This document shows positions 33,673 to 42,166 of a stretch of DNA of 64,000 bases, piece after piece. Origin of the DNA: Psychroflexus salarius (GTDB lineage: Bacteria; Bacteroidota; Bacteroidia; Flavobacteriales; Flavobacteriaceae); contig NZ_FQTW01000004.1 in NCBI RefSeq assembly GCF_900129035.1, forward strand, positions 124,001 through 188,000, in the 5' to 3' direction. The translations under genes were made by a program, and so were the position numbers. The notes under the pieces were generated by a model. It was given only the letters and a program-made list of their open reading frames with translations, made no database searches and was not told the origin of the DNA. Numbering within the stretch: position 1 is the stretch's first letter; each line of letters opens with the position of its first letter.

Positions 33673-36261
33673 ATGAAAAAATTATTACTCGGCTTATTCT
33701 TAACAATAGGATTAAGTGTTTACTCACAAGGAACAATTACGGGTACTGTAATTGATTCCGAAACTTCAAGCCCGTTACCCGGTGCAAATATTGTTGTAGA
33801 CGGTACTAAAAATGGCACTACAACAGATTTTGATGGTGAATTTACTTTAAAAGTAAATTTAAAAACTGGTACAATTAAAATTTCTTTTCTAGGCTTCACT
33901 TCACGTGAAGTGAAATTTGATTTAAACTCCAACTCAAAAGTAGATTTAGGAGAAATTAAGCTTAAAGCTGGCAATCAATTAAGCGAAGTGGTTATTGTAG
34001 GGAATGGTGTCATTGACTTGGCAAACACAAGAGAAACTCCTGTAGCTGTTTCTACTGTAACAAAAAGCATGATTCAGCAAAGAGCAATTGGTAATGTTGA
34101 AGTTCCTGAAATTATAAAATATACACCTTCAACTTACGTTTCAGGTCAGACTGGCTTTGGTGACTCTCAAATATATATGAGAGGTTTTGATCAAACCAAC
34201 ATTGCAACTTTATTAAACGGTCAACCAGTAAATGGTATGGAAGATGGTAGAGTATATTGGTCTAATTGGGCTGGTATTGCTGATGTTGCAAATGCTGTTC
34301 AAGTTCAAAGAGGTTTAGGTGCTTCAAAATTGGCTATATCTTCAGTCGGTGGTACAATAAACTTGATCATGAAATCTTCTGAGAGAGAAGAAGGAGGATT
34401 TGTTAGACTACTTGGTGGAAACGATAGTTATTTCAAAGCAACTGCTTCGTATGATACCGGCGAAAATGCTGACGGTTGGTCTTTTTCTTTTTTATTAGAC
34501 CATTGGCAAGGACACAGAAAATGGGCTGAAGGCACTTATGGTCAAGGCCAGACTTACTTTATTTCTGCAGGCTATAGACCAAATGATAATCATACTTTCA
34601 ATTTACTACTTACTGGCGCACCGCAATTGCATGGCCAAAGATGGTCTCAATCACGAGAAATATTAGAAGCAAACCCAAAATTCAATCAACATTGGGGCTA
34701 CACAGAAGATGGAATTGAATCAGAAAGACAAAACTTTTATCATAAACCGGTTTTAAACTTTAACTGGGATTGGGACATAAGTGAAAAAACACAATTATCT
34801 TCTGTAGCTTATGCTTCTTGGGGACGCGGCGGTGGTACAGGACCAAGAGGAAATGGACGAATCAGAACAGCTGACCCAGACGGAGATGGTCCATTATATG
34901 GCCAATTAGATTATGATGCAATTACAGCACAAAATCAACAAATAGGAGTTGGTGGAGATTATAGCGCACCACTTGGAGCAGGTTACATTAGAAGAGGCTC
35001 AATGAATAATCACCAGTGGTATGGTCTTGTTTCAACACTTACAACTGATTTATCTGAATCTGTTGAGTTTAGTGTTGGTACTGATGTTAGATTTTACACC
35101 GGTGATCACTTTAGACAAGTTATAGATTTTTATGGTCTTTCTGGATGGGGTAACGATAGACCTGATGGCGCAGTTGTAACTGAAAGATTTGATGCAACAC
35201 CTTGGGCAGCATTATTTAATTTTGCAGACGAAGGTGAAAGAATTGACTATGATTACTCTGAAGACATTAATTACCAAGGGATTTTCTCCCAAGTTGAGTA
35301 TGCAAAGGACGGTTTTACCGCATTTTTCCAAGGAGCACTATCTAACCAATCTTACCAAAGAGAAGGAAGATTTGATGACCCAGGAAAATCTGAAAAAGAA
35401 AACAAAGTTGGTTACAACTTAAAAGCTGGTACGTCATACGCAATTAGCAATAATATAAAAGCATTTGCTAACGCAGGTTTTTACTCTAGACAACCATTCT
35501 TAGATAACATTTTTGAAAATATTAGAGGCTCTAATGATATCCTTAACCCAGCAGTAGACAATGAAGAAATTACTGGTCTTGAACTTGGCTTCATTTTTGA
35601 AGATGATGCTAAAGATTTTAGAGCTAATTTAAACTTCTACTATACTGACTGGGACAACAGAGTTATTTTAAGTAGTGATATTGATGATAATGGTACACCA
35701 GATAATACAAATGATGATATTGAACTTAACATCTTTGACAGAGGTGTAAGACAATTACACAAAGGTTTTGAGTTTGATATTCAGTATGAACCAATTGATG
35801 CTGTTACCTTTACAGGATTTGTTTCTGGTGGTAATTGGGTTTTTAGAGATTCTTCAAACGTTTCTATTTATAATGACGAAACTGGTGAGCTTGTTGCTAC
35901 TGAAACAGGAACCGATAGAGAAGGTATTAAAGTTCCTAATGCACCTCAATTTTCAGCTGGTCTAGGTGTTAGAGCTAATCTTTTTAATGGTTTCTCATTG
36001 TACTACAATATTAATATGTATGACGAGCTATGGGTTAATGATAGCAATTCTGTACAAACTGAAAATGTAAATACACTTCCTGCTTATAGTATTTCAGATG
36101 CAGGTTTAAATTATAACTTTAGTATCAACAATCAAAATTTAACTTTCACAGCTAATGTTTATAATTTATTTGATAATGATGCCATTCAACAAACAGATAG
36201 ATTTGGACTTATAAATTTAAATGGAACAACATTTAACGCTGCATTAAAATATAACTTCTAA
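33673..36261 (+). CDS. TonB-dependent receptor, first of a tandem pair
   Basis: An 862-residue outer-membrane receptor: signal peptide (1-19, ending YSQ), carboxypeptidase-like regulatory domain (about 20-100, PLPGANIVVDGT), plug (about 115-235, with DGRVYWSNWAGIADV and SVGGTINLIMKS) and barrel ending ALKYNF with terminal Phe. It is closely related to the next gene (36508), sharing the first codons MKKLLLGLFL, the plug motifs and order. It has its own terminator at 36283-36314. Substrate unknown; the region is rich in acidic Asp/Asn loops, which often bind calcium, but that is only suggestive. Confidence 0.92.
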   Translation: MKKLLLGLFLTIGLSVYSQGTITGTVIDSETSSPLPGANIVVDGTKNGTTTDFDGEFTLKVNLKTGTIKISFLGFTSREVKFDLNSNSKVDLGEIKLKAGNQLSEVVIVGNGVIDLANTRETPVAVSTVTKSMIQQRAIGNVEVPEIIKYTPSTYVSGQTGFGDSQIYMRGFDQTNIATLLNGQPVNGMEDGRVYWSNWAGIADVANAVQVQRGLGASKLAISSVGGTINLIMKSSEREEGGFVRLLGGNDSYFKATASYDTGENADGWSFSFLLDHWQGHRKWAEGTYGQGQTYFISAGYRPNDNHTFNLLLTGAPQLHGQRWSQSREILEANPKFNQHWGYTEDGIESERQNFYHKPVLNFNWDWDISEKTQLSSVAYASWGRGGGTGPRGNGRIRTADPDGDGPLYGQLDYDAITAQNQQIGVGGDYSAPLGAGYIRRGSMNNHQWYGLVSTLTTDLSESVEFSVGTDVRFYTGDHFRQVIDFYGLSGWGNDRPDGAVVTERFDATPWAALFNFADEGERIDYDYSEDINYQGIFSQVEYAKDGFTAFFQGALSNQSYQREGRFDDPGKSEKENKVGYNLKAGTSYAISNNIKAFANAGFYSRQPFLDNIFENIRGSNDILNPAVDNEEITGLELGFIFEDDAKDFRANLNFYYTDWDNRVILSSDIDDNGTPDNTNDDIELNIFDRGVRQLHKGFEFDIQYEPIDAVTFTGFVSGGNWVFRDSSNVSIYNDETGELVATETGTDREGIKVPNAPQFSAGLGVRANLFNGFSLYYNINMYDELWVNDSNSVQTENVNTLPAYSISDAGLNYNFSINNQNLTFTANVYNLFDNDAIQQTDRFGLINLNGTTFNAALKYNF

Positions 36262-36282
36262 AGATTGAAGAAAATTAGTTTT

Positions 36283-36314
36283 AAAAGCGAGACCAGTTGG
36301 TCTCGCTTTTTTTT
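36283..36314 (+). terminator. Terminator after the first tandem TonB receptor
   Basis: A perfect 12-bp stem AAAAGCGAGACC (36283-36294) with GGTCTCGCTTTT (36299-36310), loop AGTT, and a T run to 36314. It is almost the same sequence as the terminator at 40208-40237. Confidence 0.92.
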
Positions 36315-36507
36315 GTAATTAATATATAAGAAAATATTGTTTGGCTTTAGAACAAGATTTGCTGAAAAAAAGTCTAGAAATAATTTACTAGACAACTGAC
36401 AAATGCTTGTTAACTTTATTTTAATAAGATTTCTTAACCTTGTCTTAATCTTTAAAACTTAAAAGTGCTGTTCTTTTGCGGAAAATTAAAAACAAAAATT
36501 TTTCACA

Positions 36508-39045
36508 ATGAAAAAATTATTACTCGGTCTTTTCTTGATATTAGGATTAGGCATGTTTGCACAAAACACTGTTACTGGGACAATTTTAGATGGTAAAATG
36601 AATGCACCATTACCAGGAGCTAACATTGTACTTGATGGATCTAACAATGGTACCACTACTAATTTTGATGGTAAGTTTAGCTTAAATTTAAATGTAAAAT
36701 CAGGTCAATTAAAAATCTCTTATGTTGGCTTTAAAACAACTTACGTAGACTTTAAAGTACTAGATGGAAACAAAGTTGATCTTGGTGAAATTAAGCTTGA
36801 TGAAGATTCTAATGCTTTAGATGAAATTGTAATCACAACTTACTCTTTAGCGATTGACCGCCAAACACCTGTTGCTGTGTCTACATTAAAAGCTAAAGAC
36901 ATTGAGACTAAATTAGGTAACCAAGAATTTCCTGAAATTCTAAAATCAACACCTGGTATTTATGTAACTAAACAAGGTGGTGGTTATGGTGACGCAAACT
37001 TAAGGTTAAGAGGTTTTAATTCAGAAAACATTGCTGTTATGATTAACGGTGTTCCAGTAAACGACATGGAAAACGGTCGTGTATACTGGTCAAACTGGGC
37101 TGGCTTATCTGATGTTACAAGATCAATGCAAGTTCAAAGAGGTTTAGGAGCATCTAAAGTAGCTGTACCGTCTATTGGTGGTACAATAAATATTGTAACT
37201 AAAACTACAGACAGCGAGAAAGGCGGTAACTTTTTTGCAACAACTGGTAACGATGGTTATCAAAAATTTGGCGCAACAGTGTCAACTGGTCGTCTAGATA
37301 ATGGTTGGGCTGCAACTGTTTCTGCTTCTAAGACTACCGGTAATGGCTTTGTTGATGGGACTTGGTTTGAAGGTTATTCTTATTTCATTAATGTTGCCAA
37401 AGATATTAATGAAGATCATCAAATTTCATTTACTGCATTTGGGGCACCACAGGAACATGGTCAACGTCAAAACAGAGAATTAATAAGTACATTTCAAAGA
37501 AGTGAAAGAGAAATTAGATTTAATCGTGATTGGGGTTACAAAAACGGTCAAGTAACTAGTGTAGAAGACAATTTCTATCATAAACCTCAAATGTCTTTAA
37601 ATCACTATTGGGATATTAATGATAACACACAATTATCTACTGCATTATATGCATCTTTTGGTACAGGTGGTGGCGGAGGTTTCTCTGGTGTTAACAAATT
37701 TGGATTAGATTCTGAATATAGAGACGGTTTTGCTCAACCTGTTAACTTTGATAAGATTGTAGACGAAAATGTAGCACTTGGTGCTCTTGGTTCTGAAACA
37801 ATTTTAAGAGACTCTAGAAACGATCATGCTTGGTTTGGTGGGTTATCTACCTTAACAACAGATTTAACTGATGATATTACTTTATTAGCTGGTTTAGATA
37901 TCAGATATTACGAAGGTAAACACTTTCAAGAAGTGAAAGATTTACTAGGCGGTCAATTCTATTTTGATGATTCTAACATAAATAACCCAACTAATACAGC
38001 TGAAGTAGGTGAAAAAATCAACTACTGGAATGATGGTATTGTACTTTGGGAAGGCGGTTTCTTACAAGCCGAATATGCTAAAGACGACTTATCTGCATTT
38101 ATCTCGTTAGCAGCTTCAAATACATCTTACAAACGTATCGATTACTTCAACTATTTAGATTCTGATCCTGAACAAGAAACCGATTTCCAAAACTTCTTTG
38201 GATATTCTGCTAAAGGTGGCGCTAACTATAATATTGATGATAAACAAAACATATTTGCTAACGTAGGATACTTCGAAAGAGCGCCCTTCTTTAACGCTGT
38301 ATTCTTAAATTTTCAAAATGACATTAATGAAGGTGCTGAAAATCAAAAAATATTTAGTGCAGAACTTGGATATGGCTTCAGATCAAGTAAATTTTCAGGT
38401 AACTTGAACATTTATCACACACGTTGGAATGACAGAACATTAACACAAAGTTTCCAAAATCAGGATGGTACGTTTGGCTCTGCTAACATTTTAGGAGTTA
38501 ACGCAATTCACCAAGGTATTGAATTAGACTTTAGATACAAGCCAAATAACCGCCTAACTTTCACTGGTATGGTTTCATTAGGTGATTGGACTTGGGATAA
38601 CAATGTGACTGATGTTCAAGTTTTTGATGACGAGCAAAATCTTGTTAGAACAATAGACTTATACATCGAAGACTTAAAAGTTGGTGATGCAGCGCAAACA
38701 ACTTTTGCGCTTGGTGCAGACTACGAAGTTTTCCCTGGGACTAAAATGCGTTTAAACTACAATTACGCAGGCGACTTTTATGCCGATTTTGATCCAAATA
38801 CAAGAACAACTCCAGACGCCCCACAATCTTGGAAAGTTCCAGAATATGGCCTCTTTGATCTTGGCCTAACCCATAATTTCAAAATAGGTTCTTTAAATGG
38901 TACAATTATCGGTAACGTTAATAACTTATTTAATACTGAATATATCGCAGATGCTAGAAATGGTGCATCAGCTACTGGAACAGATGCACTTGTATGGTAT
39001 GGTTTCGGAAGAACATATACAATAGGAACTAAAATTAACTTTTAA
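36508..39045 (+). CDS. TonB-dependent receptor, second of a tandem pair
   Basis: An 845-residue paralogue of the gene at 33673: signal peptide (1-18, ending MFAQ), carboxypeptidase-like domain (about 20-100), plug (about 115-235, with MENGRVYWSNWAGLSDV and SIGGTINIVTKT) and barrel ending TIGTKINF. The pair differs mainly in the barrel, as expected for receptors with distinct ligands. It is followed after 11 bases by a lipoprotein gene, which the first copy lacks. Upstream DNA resembles that of the first copy (AACCTTG/TTAATC-type stretch and an A-rich leader). Confidence 0.93.
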   Translation: MKKLLLGLFLILGLGMFAQNTVTGTILDGKMNAPLPGANIVLDGSNNGTTTNFDGKFSLNLNVKSGQLKISYVGFKTTYVDFKVLDGNKVDLGEIKLDEDSNALDEIVITTYSLAIDRQTPVAVSTLKAKDIETKLGNQEFPEILKSTPGIYVTKQGGGYGDANLRLRGFNSENIAVMINGVPVNDMENGRVYWSNWAGLSDVTRSMQVQRGLGASKVAVPSIGGTINIVTKTTDSEKGGNFFATTGNDGYQKFGATVSTGRLDNGWAATVSASKTTGNGFVDGTWFEGYSYFINVAKDINEDHQISFTAFGAPQEHGQRQNRELISTFQRSEREIRFNRDWGYKNGQVTSVEDNFYHKPQMSLNHYWDINDNTQLSTALYASFGTGGGGGFSGVNKFGLDSEYRDGFAQPVNFDKIVDENVALGALGSETILRDSRNDHAWFGGLSTLTTDLTDDITLLAGLDIRYYEGKHFQEVKDLLGGQFYFDDSNINNPTNTAEVGEKINYWNDGIVLWEGGFLQAEYAKDDLSAFISLAASNTSYKRIDYFNYLDSDPEQETDFQNFFGYSAKGGANYNIDDKQNIFANVGYFERAPFFNAVFLNFQNDINEGAENQKIFSAELGYGFRSSKFSGNLNIYHTRWNDRTLTQSFQNQDGTFGSANILGVNAIHQGIELDFRYKPNNRLTFTGMVSLGDWTWDNNVTDVQVFDDEQNLVRTIDLYIEDLKVGDAAQTTFALGADYEVFPGTKMRLNYNYAGDFYADFDPNTRTTPDAPQSWKVPEYGLFDLGLTHNFKIGSLNGTIIGNVNNLFNTEYIADARNGASATGTDALVWYGFGRTYTIGTKINF

Positions 39046-39056
39046 ATCAAATTAAA

Positions 39057-40184
39057 ATGAAAAATCTATTTTTCTTAGGAGGTTTATTCATTAGCTTATT
39101 TATTACGAGCTGTGAACCTGTTGAAGACCTCGAAAACGACATCAACAATGAACTTGAAAACACACCTATTACCGGTGTTGTAGAATATACTTTAGTAGAA
39201 GAAGATTATACTGATATTTTAGAGCTTAACTTTCCAAACTTCAGTAATTCAGACCAAGCCAGAGAACTTGTGCCAACTTTACTTACTGAAATGTACCCAT
39301 TCTGGGGAAAAGGCTCACAGGCTTTAGTTACATTCGATTTGTATGCTCCACAATTATCAGTTGAAGGTGATCCAACTGAGTATACACTAATGGATGAAGA
39401 TTACGACCCATATTCAAACTATGGTAATTTTGATAACTACACAGATATCAAAGATTTCTTGAGTAATAAGTATCCAAATGCAGCTGAAGGTGAATTAGTC
39501 ATTTTAACATTTGAGTTTTATAGCGGTTCTACTGAAACTTTAACTGAGGGTTTTGTTTTTAACGGTACTAATTGGGCTCAAACAACTATGGTTACAGATG
39601 CTCAATACGAAGAAATGGGTCACGGTCAGTATTATAATTTTAATAGCGAAGACCAAGCTGAAACTAAACTTGAAATTTTACTCAATAATACCGTTTCTTA
39701 TGATGTTATTGAAGAAGGTACTGTAAAACGTATGCTATATAAATTTTACAGCGGATCTGTAAATTATCAAGTTGCTAACTTTGTATATTCAAATGATATG
39801 TGGATGTTGTTAACTAATGTTGCAACAGAAACGCTTCAATTTGGTCATGATGGCGAAACTTGGGTTCCTGATAATACTATTAAATATGAATTAACTGCTG
39901 ATGACTTTAACCTAATTGCAAATGCTTTAGCTGACACATATCCCGGACCAACTTCAAGTGCTGGTAACTACGGAAACTTCGACAGAAGAGAAGGCAATTC
40001 TAATTTCTGGAGTGATGACATGATTTTAGAAGCGATGAATGTTTTACTTGACAGTAAAAATCCTGAGGCTGAAAATGGCCAAAAATATGAGCTTACTTAT
40101 GCCATCTATAATGGCACAAGTGGTACTGAAACTATTTTTGTAATTAAACAAGATGGTGTTTGGGAAATAAACCCTGATGCCTAA
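39057..40184 (+). CDS. Repeat-containing surface lipoprotein, function unknown
   Basis: A 375-residue predicted lipoprotein (lipobox ITSC near residue 19). I do not recognise the family. It contains about three related units of roughly 100-120 residues. Each begins YTL/YEL-x-x-x-D (VEYTLVEEDY, TEYTLMDEDY, KYELTADDF), two carry NYGNFD, each has an L-T-F/Y-x-F/Y-x-G strand (LTFEFYSG, LTYAIYNG, LYKFYSG) and each closes with a Phe...Trp strand (FVFNGTNW, FVYSNDMW, FVIKQDGVW). It is very acidic. It follows the second TonB receptor by 11 bases and is probably its surface partner, though it is not a SusD-type protein by length or motif. Confidence 0.7.
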   Translation: MKNLFFLGGLFISLFITSCEPVEDLENDINNELENTPITGVVEYTLVEEDYTDILELNFPNFSNSDQARELVPTLLTEMYPFWGKGSQALVTFDLYAPQLSVEGDPTEYTLMDEDYDPYSNYGNFDNYTDIKDFLSNKYPNAAEGELVILTFEFYSGSTETLTEGFVFNGTNWAQTTMVTDAQYEEMGHGQYYNFNSEDQAETKLEILLNNTVSYDVIEEGTVKRMLYKFYSGSVNYQVANFVYSNDMWMLLTNVATETLQFGHDGETWVPDNTIKYELTADDFNLIANALADTYPGPTSSAGNYGNFDRREGNSNFWSDDMILEAMNVLLDSKNPEAENGQKYELTYAIYNGTSGTETIFVIKQDGVWEINPDA

Positions 40185-40207
40185 TAAAAACTGATAGATT
40201 AGCCATT

Positions 40208-40237
40208 AAAGCGAGACCAATTGGTCTCGCTTTTTTT
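40208..40237 (+). terminator. Terminator after the repeat lipoprotein
   Basis: A perfect 26-base palindrome, AAAGCGAGACCAA with its complement (40208-40233), then a T run to 40237. Apart from one loop base it equals the terminator at 36283-36314. Confidence 0.92.
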
Positions 40238-40296
40238 ATGGTTTAAATTTACTTAAGTCTCTCAATTTAAATATCTTTAGCTTACATTTAAGTCAC

Positions 40297-41436
40297 ATGT
40301 TAAATAAGCGTTTACTTATTAAAAATCTACTCGCCCATAATAGCGAAAACAGCTTTTTTGATAAAAAACTGAAAATTGACATTAGCAATAAAGAAGGTAA
40401 AGCTAAGTTTTTAAAACATATTTGTGCGCTTTCAAATTCAAATCCTAATAACAACGCTTATATAATTATCGGTGTTAGTGACGAAACAAATCAGATTCTT
40501 GGTGTAGACTTCTTTGATGACAGTAAAATTCAAAATTTAATCAACGCTTATCTCGTCCATCCACCTAAAGTCAGTTATGAAAACATCCCTTTTCCTCATC
40601 TTCCAGAGCGTAAAGTTGTAGGTCTCGTTAGCATTAGACCTAAAACAGAAACCAGCATTTGTGCACTTCGTAAAAATATATGGAAATATTGGGGCGGTAC
40701 TGTTTTTATGCGTGAAGGCAGTATTAGCAAGCCAAAAGTATTTGATATTGAAATTAAAGATTTCAACTCTAAACTGGTTAACGAAATTGAAAGTCATTCG
40801 CAAAACAACATTAAACTAACGCTAGATGGTGTTTTCGATTTTATTGAAAAAAGCAAAGATTACAACCCACAATATCAAGTATTTAAAGAGTATTTCGTTG
40901 TCTGTTGGGCTGGAAAAATTAAACAAATTAATGGTAAAGAACTACTCTCTCGCGTCAATATCGAGCTGATTAACGAGCAAGTAAAGCTATTTTATTCAGA
41001 TTTAGATAAAGTTGAAATTCAATATGATGATGATAAATTTGAAATTTTAGAATACATACATCTCGGTTTAGAACAAAAGTTTGCCTATTATCCTTTAGAA
41101 AAAGTAAGCATCAAATTTCAAAATACAATGAAGTACGAAATTGAAACCGAACTTATCTTTAAACCACCAAAATATGATGCGGCAACCCTACGCCATTTTT
41201 TAAACCACAATAAAACACTACTCCAAAAAGTAAGTAAACACATTAAATTAACGCCTAATGAGTTGGCAGATCTTGAGCAAGCACCTAGCATCTATTTAAT
41301 TGCTTATTTAAACGGTTTTAAAACTGCACTTGAAGCTTTGTACAATGCTAAATTTTTACTAAAAAAAACTTATCCAACAGCGCATCAACGCGTAAAAGAT
41401 AACTTAAGAGTTTTACGAAAAATTAAATATAATTAA
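40297..41436 (+). CDS. AlbA_2 (Schlafen-like) domain protein
   Basis: A 379-residue protein. The N-terminal part (about residues 15-150) is an AlbA_2 domain, related to the Schlafen core: SFFDKKLKID, KAKFLKHICALSNS, NNAYIIIGVSDE and VGLVSIRPK, with VFMREGS closing it. The AlbA_2 fold in other proteins binds nucleic acid, with nuclease activity in some. The C-terminal part (about 165-379) is alpha-helical and not recognised; no Walker motif is visible. The metallophosphatase gene starts one base after its stop, so the two are very likely made together. Role unknown. Confidence 0.75.
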   Translation: MLNKRLLIKNLLAHNSENSFFDKKLKIDISNKEGKAKFLKHICALSNSNPNNNAYIIIGVSDETNQILGVDFFDDSKIQNLINAYLVHPPKVSYENIPFPHLPERKVVGLVSIRPKTETSICALRKNIWKYWGGTVFMREGSISKPKVFDIEIKDFNSKLVNEIESHSQNNIKLTLDGVFDFIEKSKDYNPQYQVFKEYFVVCWAGKIKQINGKELLSRVNIELINEQVKLFYSDLDKVEIQYDDDKFEILEYIHLGLEQKFAYYPLEKVSIKFQNTMKYEIETELIFKPPKYDAATLRHFLNHNKTLLQKVSKHIKLTPNELADLEQAPSIYLIAYLNGFKTALEALYNAKFLLKKTYPTAHQRVKDNLRVLRKIKYN

Positions 41437-41437
41437 T

Positions 41438-42166
41438 ATGCAGCGATGTTATGTAATTGGTGACATTCATGGTGGCCTGAAGGCTTTAAAAGACTTACTA
41501 TTTCAGCTCAATCTTCAACCAAACGATAAGCTTATTTTTTTAGGTGACTATGTTGATGGTTGGAGCGATTCTGCCGCAGTCATTTCCTATTTTATTCAGC
41601 TGAAAGAAACGCACAATTGTCGTTTTATTCGTGGTAACCATGATGACTTAGTGTTAAAATGGTTAACGACTAATTTCAACAATGAAAAATGGTTGCAACA
41701 TGGTGGTAAAAGTACAAAAGAAGCTTATGAAGCTATTGATGAAACAACAAAGCAGTTGCATATCCAATTTTTAGAAAACTTAGAAGATTATATCGTAGAC
41801 GAAGAAAACAGACTATTTGTTCATGCGGGATTTGCCAACTTACATGGACCTCAACATGAATTTTACAGCAATATCGTTTATTGGGATAGAAGTTTATGGG
41901 AAATGGTATTAGCGATGGATCCTAAGTTGAAGCCAACAGACCAACGCTACCCCAAACGCTTAAAATTATTTAATGAAATTTACATTGGCCATACACCAAC
42001 TACAAGGCTGAATCAAACAAGACCTATTAAGATAGCAAATGTAATTAATGTTGATACAGGTGCTGCTTTTAAAGGTCCGCTAACAGCTTATGAAATTAAT
42101 TCGGGGGAAGTGATTCAAAGTAAGCCTGTTTACCAGTATTATCCTAAAGAAAATGGCCGAAATTAA
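41438..42166 (+). CDS. Calcineurin-like metallophosphatase (PPP family)
   Basis: A 242-residue phosphatase with all metal motifs: GDIHG (about 8), GDYVDGW (about 36), GNHDD (about 68), FVHAGF (about 128) and GHTPT (about 187). The pattern is that of the bacterial PPP group which includes serine/threonine phosphatases PrpA/PrpB and ApaH-like dinucleotide hydrolases. Substrate is not decided by sequence. It starts 1 base after the AlbA_2 gene and its last 4 bases overlap the convergent dxs stop. Confidence 0.9.
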   Translation: MQRCYVIGDIHGGLKALKDLLFQLNLQPNDKLIFLGDYVDGWSDSAAVISYFIQLKETHNCRFIRGNHDDLVLKWLTTNFNNEKWLQHGGKSTKEAYEAIDETTKQLHIQFLENLEDYIVDEENRLFVHAGFANLHGPQHEFYSNIVYWDRSLWEMVLAMDPKLKPTDQRYPKRLKLFNEIYIGHTPTTRLNQTRPIKIANVINVDTGAAFKGPLTAYEINSGEVIQSKPVYQYYPKENGRN

